This document shows positions 1 through 10,015 of a stretch of DNA of 64,000 bases, piece by piece; the stretch's first letter is position 1; each line of letters starts with the position of its first letter. The notes below the pieces were generated by a model, which did no database searches, had not been told where the DNA came from, and worked only from the letters and a program-made list of their open reading frames with translations. The translations under genes and the position numbers were made by a program. This stretch comes from an uncultured Saprospiraceae bacterium (GTDB lineage: Bacteria > Bacteroidota > Bacteroidia > Chitinophagales > Saprospiraceae). The DNA lies in the NCBI GenBank assembly GCA_937928405.1, contig CALFWZ010000026.1, positions 33,866 to 97,865 on the forward strand, in the 5' to 3' direction.

Positions 1-902
1 GCTTCCATCCTAGCGTTGATTGCTGGGTAACAAGTGGCATCTTCATGCTCTTTAAAGAAAAATGGGATTCTTGATTGGTCAGGATGACTTTTAAGATAAA
101 AATAATCTGCGCCATAACAGATGGCATGCTTGGCACCAAGGTCAATTCCGTAGCCAATATGCTCTTGCAGTACTTTAGGGTTTTCGTTGTTAACAAAAGC
201 TCTTAAAAAATTAAGACCAATTAATCCTTTTCTATTGATTATTTCTTTTGCAATTTCATCTGGCAAATTGCGTGGATGATCAAAAACAGATCTATAATTT
301 GAATGGCTGGCAAGAATAGAAACTTTGATATTTTGTTTAGCAACATAATTTAAAATATCATCCGCCAGTTGGTCGCTAGTATGTGAAAAATCAATCGCGA
401 TATTTTTATCATCCAGATAATCTATTAAAGCCTTTCCATCATTTTTTAATCCAACGGACGTATAATTTCCACCACCAAATCTATTTTCGGTATGATGGGT
501 TAAACTAATGTAGAAAAGTTGACCTACGTTATTGATGATTTGATCGAGGTTTTCAAAACCTTTTTTAAGGGGGATGTTTTCATCACAAAAAGCAGATCCA
601 CTTTCAATAGCGGCCAACATTCCGATTTGTTCCTTATTATTTAAATCCTTGAGATCTTGTTTCTGGAGGACATACAATCGGTCTTCATTTAGGTTTAATT
701 CATGAAAAATTTCACTTTGCTTGAGACCTAGTTGATGACTGTTTGTCTGAGTTGGTGCAAACATGGCCATTACTTGTAATTTCACATTTCCTTCTTCCAA
801 AAAAGGAATAGAACAACCTAATTCTTTATCGTCCACCTTGGTATTTGGTTCTTTTAAATAATAGAGCAAATCACAGTGTAGGTCTATAATTGGTTTTTTC
901 AT
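1..902 (-). CDS. Membrane dipeptidase-like protein (peptidase M19), 3' end truncated by window start
   Basis: Read directly on the minus strand from ATG at 902: MKKPIIDLHCDLLYYLKEPNTK...; contains DLHCD, AIESG, SLTHH, AIDFSHTSD, ILASHSNYRSV, the metal-site motifs of M19 renal-dipeptidase-like enzymes. Confidence 0.85.
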   Translation of the reverse strand, partial: MKKPIIDLHCDLLYYLKEPNTKVDDKELGCSIPFLEEGNVKLQVMAMFAPTQTNSHQLGLKQSEIFHELNLNEDRLYVLQKQDLKDLNNKEQIGMLAAIESGSAFCDENIPLKKGFENLDQIINNVGQLFYISLTHHTENRFGGGNYTSVGLKNDGKALIDYLDDKNIAIDFSHTSDQLADDILNYVAKQNIKVSILASHSNYRSVFDHPRNLPDEIAKEIINRKGLIGLNFLRAFVNNENPKVLQEHIGYGIDLGAKHAICYGADYFYLKSHPDQSRIPFFFKEHEDATCYPAINARME

Positions 903-970
903 GAAGATTGTTTTTATAATTTGAATTAGGTGGTATTAAGAGTTATTGCTCTCATGAAGCTTTTTTCTTA

Positions 971-1984
971 TTACCAGAATTTCCACCAAGGTTTCTCCTT
1001 AGGTTTAGGAGGATTTATTGGACTCCTATTTTGTGCTTCTGGATTTGAGGTTGTCTTTTCTTTATTGTTTTTACTGTTCAACTCATCTAGTTCGATTTCA
1101 ATCGTTTCGGCAATCAACTGATCGTCACCATAGAAAAATTTCACTTTGAATTCTTCGCCCGACGATCTACCGATTAATTGAAAGACACCTCTTTCGCTTA
1201 TATTCTTCGCCATCAGCTTAATTCGTTTGTCAAGACTGTTTGTCAGTTGATGGAAGTTTGGGTTAATATGAAAATCAACTTTTCCATTGAAATTTTTAGG
1301 ATCTTTCATGACATGTAGAATAATATTCTGAAAAGCCGCTTGAATCTGCTTTACCAATTCAGCCTCACTTTTATTACCCACTTTGGCTACAAAACCAATT
1401 TTTCCTTTTCCATCATTTTCACCTATAATTTCGGACAATCCTTTTTCGTCTTTAGCTGCATCAGACACCTCCATTTTGCTCATCATTTCTATTTCACCGT
1501 TAACAAGATAAAAAAGAGAATCAGATATTGGATAAGTTGGCGCTTCTTGATATTGCTGCAGGGTTGCTCCGTATAGAAGGTCTTCTCCCTTTCCTTTTGC
1601 GACTACAGCCATTAATCCTTTCATCGGGATTCCTACTACAATAGCATCTGAATCTAAATCTGAAGCAATTTTATTCATGTAATTTTTGTCTAGAATTTTC
1701 TCTGCTGCGTATTCATGTTCCAACATAGCAATTTTAAATCCTTTCGTTTCACGTATTTCATACGAAATTTCTAAGTTTTCAATATTTTTAATTGCCTGCT
1801 CTTTTGTTTCTTTATCTTCATGCTCAGTCTTTGATTGCGAATATTCCATATAGGCACCTCTATCTTGTCCATACATTAATATTGGGCTCTGTTCATTTCC
1901 AAAAAGTTCATCAACAAACATTCCTCTTTGCTTTTGTCCTTCAAATTCTTGTCGATTTTTTAAAATTGGTAATAGTTGGTCCAT
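971..1984 (-). CDS. Hypothetical protein (337 aa), C-terminal KPWWKFW tail
   Basis: Long ORF; no confident family by eye. Confidence 0.6.
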   Translation of the reverse strand: MDQLLPILKNRQEFEGQKQRGMFVDELFGNEQSPILMYGQDRGAYMEYSQSKTEHEDKETKEQAIKNIENLEISYEIRETKGFKIAMLEHEYAAEKILDKNYMNKIASDLDSDAIVVGIPMKGLMAVVAKGKGEDLLYGATLQQYQEAPTYPISDSLFYLVNGEIEMMSKMEVSDAAKDEKGLSEIIGENDGKGKIGFVAKVGNKSEAELVKQIQAAFQNIILHVMKDPKNFNGKVDFHINPNFHQLTNSLDKRIKLMAKNISERGVFQLIGRSSGEEFKVKFFYGDDQLIAETIEIELDELNSKNNKEKTTSNPEAQNRSPINPPKPKEKPWWKFW

Positions 1985-2032
1985 ATCTTTCTGCTTTCTA
2001 TTTTCTCAATAATTTTTAAAAAATAGCATACC

Positions 2033-2794
2033 CTAGTTCTTGATCTTCGTTTTTAATATGCCATTCGAGTATTCTATGAAATATTCCTTATGCTCATGCT
2101 TCACCATCGCTTTCAGGGGAGATGGCTGAATTGCTAAAGTAGTAGGAAACCATTCTTTTTTTAATTCATAGTTTGGCAATAAAAATAAACCATGCTCATC
2201 TCCATTTGTTCCAAATCTTAATTTATCTCCTTTCCAAAATTTTGTTCCTATTTCTTCTTCGAGTTGTTTATTCAATTTTGCTACCTGGTTTGTTGGTATT
2301 CCGATTTCATTGACAGATAAAATATTGGATAACCCAAATGTATTTTCTCTTTTATTTTCTAGATTATATCGTACAATGAATTCTACAATATTTTTACTAC
2401 CATCATAGAAATATACAGCATCTGCATTCCAGCTTTCAAATCGCTGAACAATTCTTCCATTCTCGATTTCTATGATTGACAAGCGATCTTTTAACCAATT
2501 TATGGCCTCCGCTAATTGATTGGAAGGTATTAAAAAACAATAATGATAGCGATAATTTTCAGTTGATCTTTCGAAGGTCAATTTTGTCTTTCCGATTTTT
2601 ACGGTAAAACGATTTGTTAACAATTCTTCTATCTCAAAACCTAAAACTCGACCATAAAAGTCAATCTCTGCTTCTAGTTTATTTGTATAAAGTGTTAACT
2701 CTTTTATCTCCATTTTACCGCTATCCATCTTTTTATTGACCAAAGGATCTTGGAAGGTATGAATAAAAATTAGAAAAACCTTAGTTTTTAGCAA
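2033..2794 (-). CDS. VOC/glyoxalase-family protein; true start probably ~2728 or ~2713
   Basis: MEIKELTLYTNKLEAEIDFYGRVLGFEIEELLTNRFTVKIGKTKLTFERS is a typical VOC half-module; a second half follows. Confidence 0.7.
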   Translation of the reverse strand: MLKTKVFLIFIHTFQDPLVNKKMDSGKMEIKELTLYTNKLEAEIDFYGRVLGFEIEELLTNRFTVKIGKTKLTFERSTENYRYHYCFLIPSNQLAEAINWLKDRLSIIEIENGRIVQRFESWNADAVYFYDGSKNIVEFIVRYNLENKRENTFGLSNILSVNEIGIPTNQVAKLNKQLEEEIGTKFWKGDKLRFGTNGDEHGLFLLPNYELKKEWFPTTLAIQPSPLKAMVKHEHKEYFIEYSNGILKTKIKN

Positions 2795-3300
2795 AACCGT
2801 TCCATGGCGATTTTGGCATCTGAATATCCTTGTTTATATAATTCTTCTAATTCGCTTTTTCCGATTTCTTTTTGTCCATCTTTTATCTTGGTTACGGCTC
2901 TATTCATCATAAAATCTGGCCTATCGGGACAATAGGTTATTGCCAAATCGAAATGTTCAATCGCTCTTTTGAAGTCTGGTTTAGCGAATTGCTCAATTGT
3001 TAACCAGATCCCTAAATTATTATGAGCAATTCCATTTTCCGGATTAATGTCAATCGCGTGTAACCAATCCGAAGAGGATAATGTGGCAACACCTTGACTA
3101 AAATAAATATCTCCTCGAAAACGGTATATTTCGGATAGAAAATATTTGTCCGGTGTTGATTTTTCTTTTTCAATTTTTATAGCTTCAGAATAAAGGTCCA
3201 CCGCTTCTCGAACATCTTTTGAATTGGCCGCTTTTTCAGCGAGTACTTTTGAGTCTTCCTTTGGATCCTCTTTTTTGTTCTTTTTAAAGAAATTGAACAT
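2788..3300 (-). CDS. TPR-repeat protein
   Basis: 170 aa; helical repeats including NGIAHNNLGIWL...RAIEHFDLAITYCPDRPDFMMNRA. Confidence 0.65.
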   Translation of the reverse strand: MFNFFKKNKKEDPKEDSKVLAEKAANSKDVREAVDLYSEAIKIEKEKSTPDKYFLSEIYRFRGDIYFSQGVATLSSSDWLHAIDINPENGIAHNNLGIWLTIEQFAKPDFKRAIEHFDLAITYCPDRPDFMMNRAVTKIKDGQKEIGKSELEELYKQGYSDAKIAMERFC

Positions 3301-3312
3301 GGCTTAAAGTTT

Positions 3313-6198
3313 TTATTTTAATAAAGTTATATCTCCTTCGAGCAATTGAGCATTTCCATTTCCGGAAACGTATTCCACAAAATAAACATACACACCAAGA
3401 CCTACTGGTGCTCCTTTGTGTGTCCCATCCCACCCAATAGCAGCAGGGTTGAAGTTTTGCGCTTCAAACAAGGTAGCACCCCATCTATCAAAAATTTTAA
3501 ACACCTTAAATTCACCCGTAAAATCTGGATGTGGATAAATTTTGAACAAGTCATTAGTTCCATCGCCATTCGGCGAAAATGCATTTGGAATATATACAGG
3601 ACAATCTTCTTGGGGAATTATAAATGAGGTATCTACTAAACAGTTGAGTTCATCCATCATTTGAATATCGTATAGGCCAGGTGATAAACCCTCATAAACT
3701 ACATTGGGTCGAAAACTGCTCCCATTTAGAGCAGTTTGAATTAGTCCAGTTCCTCCTGTCGCATCAATCCTCAAACCTCCATCACTTTCTCCACAAACTG
3801 ATGCATCACTTTCAATGGAATTAATGATTAACTCAGAAGAACTTGCTATTGAAATATCATTTGTTGTAATACAATTGTTGTCATCCCTAATTGAGATGGT
3901 ATAATCACCAGAAGTCAAATTCAGAAACGATGTCTCTTGTTGATAATCTATTCTATTAATTGAAAATTCTAAACTTCCACCAGTTGACTCAATGATTATG
4001 GAGCCATTGGGCTCACCGCAGGAAGTAGGCATTGCCTCTATTGTTTGTGCCAAAGGCAATTCGCTCGATTCAATGGTTATCATTTGAGTGGCTTGACAGT
4101 CGTTGGCATCTTGAATGACAACTTCATAATTTCCTGCTGATAGGTTTTCAAAATTACTTGAACTTTGAAAGTTTAGACCATCCATAGAATATTGTACGTT
4201 ATTTCCTCCCATGACCGTTATCGAAATAGTTCCATTATCTTCCCCGCAAGAGGTTTGAGTAATGTCAATATTGGCTATAGAGGGAGGTTCTTCCGCTTCC
4301 ACCTCCACTTCTAATGAGGCGATACATCCTTCTGCATCTTGAACAAATAAAACATAATCTCCTGCCAGCAAATTTTCAAATATACCCGTCGCTTGAAAAT
4401 TAATCCCATCGATAGAGAATTCATAAGGAGGTATTCCTTCACTTCCTTGAATCTCAACAATACCATTACTCTGATTACAAGTTGTTAAACTTTGTTGAAC
4501 CAGCATAATTATTGGATTCCCAATTGACTGGATTTCAGCTAACTGATCGTCCGAGCAGCCGTTAGCGTCCATGACAGTGATGGGATAATCCCCAACCGAA
4601 AGATTCTCAAAAATATTACTTGTCTGGAAGTTGGTACCATCAATGGAGAATTCCAAGGCTCCAGTTCCACCATCCGCCAAAATAGTGAGGGAGCCATTCG
4701 CATTGTCACAGGTAGCGTTTACAAAAGCAACATCTGTAATCATGGGTGCGTCTGCTGATATAATTTCTGCACTATTTGTTGCAATACAATTATTGTCATC
4801 AATAACCGTCACCGTATAGTTGCCAGTTGGAAGATTGTCAAAAACATTACTTACTTGGAAGTTGGCTCCGTCAATCGAGTATTGCAAAACTCCCGTTCCG
4901 CCATTCGCTAAAATGGTGAGGGAACCATTAGAATTGCCACAGGTAGTATTTACAAAAGCAACATCTGTAATCATGGGTGCGTCTGCTGACATTATTTCTA
5001 CGTTTCCGGAAGCATTACAATTATCTTCATCAATAACGGTAACCGTATAATTGCCGATGGGAAGGTTGTCAAAAAAATTGCTTGCTTGAAAGTTGGTACC
5101 ATCAATGGAATATTGCAATGCTCCCGTTCCGCCATTCGCTAAAATAGTGAGGGAACCATTGGCATTACCACAGACAATATTGACCGGTAAAATATTAGTA
5201 ATGACGGGAGAATTGACGGTTGTCAAATTAACATCCACAATTTCATCACAACCATTGCTGTCGTTGATAACAATCGTATAGTTGCCTGCTGAAAGATTAT
5301 CAAATGAACCAGATGTTTGAAAATTTACGCCATCAATGGAATACACGATCTGCCCAATACCTCCGTCTGCGTCTATTTGAATGGAGCCATCATTCAATCC
5401 ACAACTTGGATTAATTGCCGTCGAATCCTGAACTACGATTGGAGAAGAGGCAAAAAATTCGAAGGTACTCGCTCCACCTCCGGCCTCTATATTTAATTGA
5501 CAAACATAATTCAACGAATTATTCTCAAAATCAATTTCGTATATCTGTGAATTATTATTGGTTAGAGCATATGAACGAACATCGTTGCAACCCTCCGCAT
5601 AAGATACGATGCCAAATATATTACCTGGAACATTTTCGTCAATAATAACACTACTATTGCTTGGGTTATCAATATCAATTAAGGCGATTCTATCGTTACT
5701 GATGGCGGCATAAAGATTTCCTTCAAAAAATGTTAAATCACCCGTTGCTTCATATCCAAAATCTCCATGATAGATCTCAGTATCGGTTGAGATATCATAA
5801 GACCATAATTCCCCACTACCACCAGTTGTATAAACAAGACCATCACTTGCGATGGTTAAAGAGTTAAAATTTTGTCCATTAAAATCATGAATAAAAGTGA
5901 TACTACCAGTAAGTGTATCTATTTGGTAAAAATTTCCATTCCCTCTTATGCCATATAGGTTGCCATTCGGATGAAATGATATGTCAAAAACTTGAGCTTG
6001 TACCTCTACCACAAATTCATAGGTACAATTATTAATATCTAACCTGAATAATTCGTCGTCGGTGGTACTAACATAAATTACTTGCGCAAAAACCTTGGAG
6101 GCGAAAAATATTAATAGGCAAATTGTTAGGATCTGCTTCATCTGTTTTAGTTTTTCTTTATATGGAAGTCGTTTAAAGAAGTTGTTTAAAAACTTCAT
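3313..6198 (-). CDS. Secreted SprB-repeat protein with gliding-motility/T9SS-type C-terminal domain
   Basis: N-terminal signal peptide (ILTICLLIFFASKVFA), about 8 repeats of xSIDGxNFQxSxxFxNLxxGxYxxxxxDxxxC, C-term VYIPNAFSPNGDGTNDLFKIYPHPDFTGEFKVFKIFDRWG (CHU_C-like). Confidence 0.85.
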   Translation of the reverse strand: MKFLNNFFKRLPYKEKLKQMKQILTICLLIFFASKVFAQVIYVSTTDDELFRLDINNCTYEFVVEVQAQVFDISFHPNGNLYGIRGNGNFYQIDTLTGSITFIHDFNGQNFNSLTIASDGLVYTTGGSGELWSYDISTDTEIYHGDFGYEATGDLTFFEGNLYAAISNDRIALIDIDNPSNSSVIIDENVPGNIFGIVSYAEGCNDVRSYALTNNNSQIYEIDFENNSLNYVCQLNIEAGGGASTFEFFASSPIVVQDSTAINPSCGLNDGSIQIDADGGIGQIVYSIDGVNFQTSGSFDNLSAGNYTIVINDSNGCDEIVDVNLTTVNSPVITNILPVNIVCGNANGSLTILANGGTGALQYSIDGTNFQASNFFDNLPIGNYTVTVIDEDNCNASGNVEIMSADAPMITDVAFVNTTCGNSNGSLTILANGGTGVLQYSIDGANFQVSNVFDNLPTGNYTVTVIDDNNCIATNSAEIISADAPMITDVAFVNATCDNANGSLTILADGGTGALEFSIDGTNFQTSNIFENLSVGDYPITVMDANGCSDDQLAEIQSIGNPIIMLVQQSLTTCNQSNGIVEIQGSEGIPPYEFSIDGINFQATGIFENLLAGDYVLFVQDAEGCIASLEVEVEAEEPPSIANIDITQTSCGEDNGTISITVMGGNNVQYSMDGLNFQSSSNFENLSAGNYEVVIQDANDCQATQMITIESSELPLAQTIEAMPTSCGEPNGSIIIESTGGSLEFSINRIDYQQETSFLNLTSGDYTISIRDDNNCITTNDISIASSSELIINSIESDASVCGESDGGLRIDATGGTGLIQTALNGSSFRPNVVYEGLSPGLYDIQMMDELNCLVDTSFIIPQEDCPVYIPNAFSPNGDGTNDLFKIYPHPDFTGEFKVFKIFDRWGATLFEAQNFNPAAIGWDGTHKGAPVGLGVYVYFVEYVSGNGNAQLLEGDITLLK

Positions 6199-6297
6199 TC
6201 GTCATCAGCAACAAGATACGTCTAAAATCCAAGAAGTCAATTCTTCGTTACTTTGTTTTTGACTAAATTTTACATAGTAAGCGACTAGGTAGAAATA

Positions 6298-6316
6298 TTG
6301 AATATCCAATATTCAA
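6298..6316. repeat. Palindrome TTGAATATCCAATATTCAA
   Basis: Arms TTGAATAT / ATATTCAA around 3 nt; intergenic. Confidence 0.5.
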
Positions 6317-6397
6317 TGACCCTTTTATCGCGAAAATTTACAGTGGAGACCAGAATTATACCTGAACTAGGATACCGTTAGTCTTTTTAGTCTTTCA

Positions 6398-7384
6398 TCA
6401 TTCTTTCTTGGCCGCTTCAATTTTCTTGGTTCGTTCTTTATGCTTTTCTAAATCCCAAGTCATATCCCAATGGCTGATATAATTTTCAATGGTTCCCAAT
6501 CCAACTTTTGCGCGTCTTTCGTTTACTTTTTCGGGTTCGATTAGTGGCGAAACATAATGTTCTCCTGTATCTTCATCTCTTCCAACTTGGCTGCCATAAA
6601 TCTGTCTTTCTCCTTTTCCTAAAGCGACTCTATCTTCTAAAAGTGCCAAACTGCTGGCCCTGGCATTTCCCAATTTGACTGCTTCTCTCATCATTGGTAA
6701 ATACTTTTCTTGCGTTGCTTGATCGGAATGTTGGATAACCAAAAACAAGGTAGCGTTTCCTTGATTTCCAATTATCTTTGGTCCCAGCCAGCCACGTTCA
6801 TCTAAAATTTCTTTGACTTTAATAAGGTTAATAGAATCTTTTTCGCTGATTATTTTCCAATGTGCCTTCATTTCATCAGATTCCCATCCATACTTTTCTT
6901 CTATAGTATTTATTTCTTGTCTATACTTTTGGTCTTCTTCATAAATCGTTTCTAAAGTGGCCACTAAAGGCTTATCTAAATCTTTTTCATATTCCTCCTT
7001 GTTGGCTTTAACTGTGCCAATTAACTTCGTCCATTCTTGATTCGCATGTAAAGATGCTAAGTCTTCATCAGCAGAAATATGGTCTAAATTTTTATACAGA
7101 ATTTTTGGATTTTCTGCCAAGTAGAAAAGGTGATAAAAAGAATTTTCTTGATCACCTGAAAGCGCATAAGAACAAGCCGCATTATATCGATCATTCGGAT
7201 ATGCCTTGCCATCTAATTCATCAAAAGCCTTTTTGTACATTTCAGCAGACTGTTTAAAATCTTTAGCTTGGTATAAACTATAAGCCTCTTTGACAAATTC
7301 CCCATATTTGTTTGGGGTCTGGCCGTAGACTAGGCTGCAGAAAAGTAGTGCAATTGCAATGGAAAGTAATGTTTTAATTTTCAT
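6398..7384 (-). CDS. Secreted TPR-like protein with DUF6624-like C-terminal region
   Basis: Signal peptide MKIKTLLSIAIALLFCSLVYGQ; YNAACSYALSGD; LFLVIQHSDQATQEKYLPMMREAVKLGNARASSLALLEDRV. Confidence 0.65.
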   Translation of the reverse strand: MKIKTLLSIAIALLFCSLVYGQTPNKYGEFVKEAYSLYQAKDFKQSAEMYKKAFDELDGKAYPNDRYNAACSYALSGDQENSFYHLFYLAENPKILYKNLDHISADEDLASLHANQEWTKLIGTVKANKEEYEKDLDKPLVATLETIYEEDQKYRQEINTIEEKYGWESDEMKAHWKIISEKDSINLIKVKEILDERGWLGPKIIGNQGNATLFLVIQHSDQATQEKYLPMMREAVKLGNARASSLALLEDRVALGKGERQIYGSQVGRDEDTGEHYVSPLIEPEKVNERRAKVGLGTIENYISHWDMTWDLEKHKERTKKIEAAKKE

Positions 7385-7606
7385 TTTTTGTTTGTTTTAG
7401 TTTTTAAAAATGCTGTCTGGTGGCTCTTTTGGGCCCTTAGTTAAAGCTCGCAAAACAGATAGACATTATTCTACTATAAATTTAAGCAAAAAATGGCGGA
7501 AAGCGGTGATTTACTTATGAGAAAATTGTTAATATGGTGGAAGGTTTGAGGAATGGGAATGATTGGGTCAGGTTTTAGTATTGTTCAGCAGACTTTTAAA
7601 TTACTT

Positions 7607-8998
7607 TTACAGATAAGAGGGCGGTTTAAAGTTTGAAGGGTTAACTTTTAGTCCATCGACAAGTTGGTCTAATGATTTTTGGAAATTCTCATTATCTTTC
7701 CACGTTCGAAAATCGCCAATAATGTACCTTTTAACTTCAACTTTCCAAGGACTATCCCATTCCTTAAATATATAATCATCAATTGTTATTGGAATAATTA
7801 AATTTACTTTATCTTCTTCTTTTTTACCCTTATTATATTCTTTTTCTTTTAGAAGAATTCGTTCTAATTCACGTTCTACCCACCAACTAGTCAATGATTT
7901 TTCTGAACAAATAAGGAGTAGTTTGTCATAATGCTTTATAGCTTGATCAATTATCCTGATAATTCTATCTCCAGGTTTGGTTTCTTTTTCATCCAACCAA
8001 CAACGAACGTTCCTTTTTTGTAAACCATCAAATAATTTTCTAGCAAAAACCTTGTCTTCTCCAGAATGACTTAAAAAAACTGGAAATAACAATATCGGAC
8101 TATCATTTTTTAACTCAACTACTTTATAGGCAATATCCGTTATTTGATCGGGAGTAAGTCTCAACTTATACAAGTTAATTGTTTCTATTTCCCAGTCACT
8201 TAAGCCCACTCCTTTTAGAAATTCTTGCGAAATATTACCTTCTGACTTTATGAAAGTTTTATTAGAGATAGTTGATGGAGCACCATGATTTATCTTGTCT
8301 AATCCTTTAATTTCTCTTAAATCGACATCATCAATTCCTGTATAACCAAGTAATATATTCCTTATGTTAGCCTTTTCTAAATTCGATCTAGCTATTCTTG
8401 CTCTAAAAAAATCTGCATTTTCCAAATTTGCACCATAAAAATCTACTTCTTCAAGATATGATCCGCTAAAATCAGTTTTTTTATGATTGGTGTTGCTTAG
8501 ATCAGCACCTCTAAATACAGTTTTATATAAAGTACTATTATTGAAATTGGCTCCATGAAGTTTAGCACGTGAGAAATCTGTTTTAGTGAGATCCGATCTA
8601 GTCATTTGTGCTTCACTAAGATTGGCATCTTTAAAAGTTGCATTGCTTAGGTCTGCTCCAACAATGTCAGTCATTGCATAAAAATCTGGACCATAAATTT
8701 CAACAATACTAAGATCAGCATTATTTAAATTAGCCCTACAAAGTATGGCCTCTCGTAAATTTACTCCTTTAAGACTAGCATGGGAAAGATCAGCTTCAAA
8801 TAAGTTAGCCCCATTTAAATAAGCACGATTTAGGATTGCATGTGAAAGATTTACATTATATAGTTGAACATCTTTTAAAATTTTACCACTTAGATCAGAG
8901 TAACTTAGATCAGGTCTAATATCATCATTAGTCTTCCGCCATTCATTCCATTTTTTCACACCTTGATTCAATATCTTTAAGTGTTCAATATTTGCCAT
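7607..8998 (-). CDS. Pentapeptide-repeat protein with C-terminal TIR domain
   Basis: Many A(D/N)LxxA pentapeptides (residues ~30-230), then PVFLSHSGEDKVFARKLFDGLQKRNVRCWLDEKETKPGDRI...SEKSLTSWWVERELERIL, TIR_2-like with conserved W..E. Confidence 0.85.
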   Translation of the reverse strand: MANIEHLKILNQGVKKWNEWRKTNDDIRPDLSYSDLSGKILKDVQLYNVNLSHAILNRAYLNGANLFEADLSHASLKGVNLREAILCRANLNNADLSIVEIYGPDFYAMTDIVGADLSNATFKDANLSEAQMTRSDLTKTDFSRAKLHGANFNNSTLYKTVFRGADLSNTNHKKTDFSGSYLEEVDFYGANLENADFFRARIARSNLEKANIRNILLGYTGIDDVDLREIKGLDKINHGAPSTISNKTFIKSEGNISQEFLKGVGLSDWEIETINLYKLRLTPDQITDIAYKVVELKNDSPILLFPVFLSHSGEDKVFARKLFDGLQKRNVRCWLDEKETKPGDRIIRIIDQAIKHYDKLLLICSEKSLTSWWVERELERILLKEKEYNKGKKEEDKVNLIIPITIDDYIFKEWDSPWKVEVKRYIIGDFRTWKDNENFQKSLDQLVDGLKVNPSNFKPPSYL

Positions 8999-9208
8999 AG
9001 AGTGATCTTTTCTAATTTTTAATATTTTCGGTATATTTTTCTGGTGTCTAACAAGCTATCGAAGCTCTGGGCTAAAAAACTAAGGAGCTTGTATAGTTAT
9101 ACGCTACAGAAAGCTAAAGAAAAAATCGGCAAAAACAGTACTTTATAGGTACAAAAAATAAAAATATCACTTCATCCTTTGACAACAAAATTCAATCAAC
9201 CCCACCCT

Positions 9209-10012
9209 CTATCTTTCCAAAAGCCCCCTAACCTTCCCCTCCAACTGCGAAATACTTGCTTTAATATTCCGCTTCTCTTTTTCCACTTTCTTTTTTCCGC
9301 CAACAAAATTGGTGGATATTTTATCTACACCAGTGCTAATCTTTTGAATATCTTCTTTTAACATCGCAATGGATAGTTTCATATCGCTTTTGTAAGCATT
9401 GACTTCAGGGGTACAATCTTTGGTGGTGGTGGAAACAGCCGGAGCACTGCCACCGCCACCACTACTTTTTGCTGAATTGGCGGCTTTCGCAGATTTTAAG
9501 TCGACTAACATCGCCGCCATTTCTTTTTCTTTGGTCAGGACGGTCATCTCCATTTTATTTTTTTCATTTTGCAGGGCTTCGTTTTCTTTTCTTAGCATCG
9601 ATAATTCTTGGTTATATTGCTTCATCTGATCGTCAGAGGCCTTACCCGTTTGTTCAATTAGTTCATAATAATCATCTGCCATTTTCATAAAATGGGAAAC
9701 GTCTTTGTAAACAGCGGTGGTATCATCTGTTGGGAATAATTTTTGATAAAGACGAATCTTTTTATTCCTAGCATCTGCGCCATCTTTGTCTTCTTTAGTT
9801 TGATCAAATCGACAAAGTGCTTTACTTAATTCCGCAAAGTCGGCAAGGATGATTTCTTTCTCTTGCAAGGAAATAAATTCCTGGCGAGGAATATCTTCTG
9901 TCTTTTTCATCGTCCGTACAAACGCCGTACAACAAAGAAATAATAACAGTAAAAACAGGCCTGCAAAAGAGGCCATAGAAAGTCGTCGATTACCTTTATT
10001 TTGTATGGACAT
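9209..10012 (-). CDS. tssO: TssO-like T6SS membrane protein (one N-terminal TM, coiled coil)
   Basis: N-term NKGNRRLSMASFAGLFLLLLFLCCTAF TM, then long coiled coil; location at the end of the T6SS cluster. Assignment by topology and context. Confidence 0.55.
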   Translation of the reverse strand: MSIQNKGNRRLSMASFAGLFLLLLFLCCTAFVRTMKKTEDIPRQEFISLQEKEIILADFAELSKALCRFDQTKEDKDGADARNKKIRLYQKLFPTDDTTAVYKDVSHFMKMADDYYELIEQTGKASDDQMKQYNQELSMLRKENEALQNEKNKMEMTVLTKEKEMAAMLVDLKSAKAANSAKSSGGGGSAPAVSTTTKDCTPEVNAYKSDMKLSIAMLKEDIQKISTGVDKISTNFVGGKKKVEKEKRNIKASISQLEGKVRGLLER

Positions 10013-10015
10013 GTT

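Noticed and set aside
4631-5281. Series of + strand ORFs (62-76 aa) inside the SprB gene
   Set aside because: Antisense shadows of the repeat units; similar to each other only because the coding strand is repetitive.
7607-8998. TIR protein as a T6SS effector
   Set aside because: No PAAR, VgrG or Hcp fusion and no T6SS-sorting feature recognised; separated from the cluster by ~210 nt. Proximity alone is not enough.
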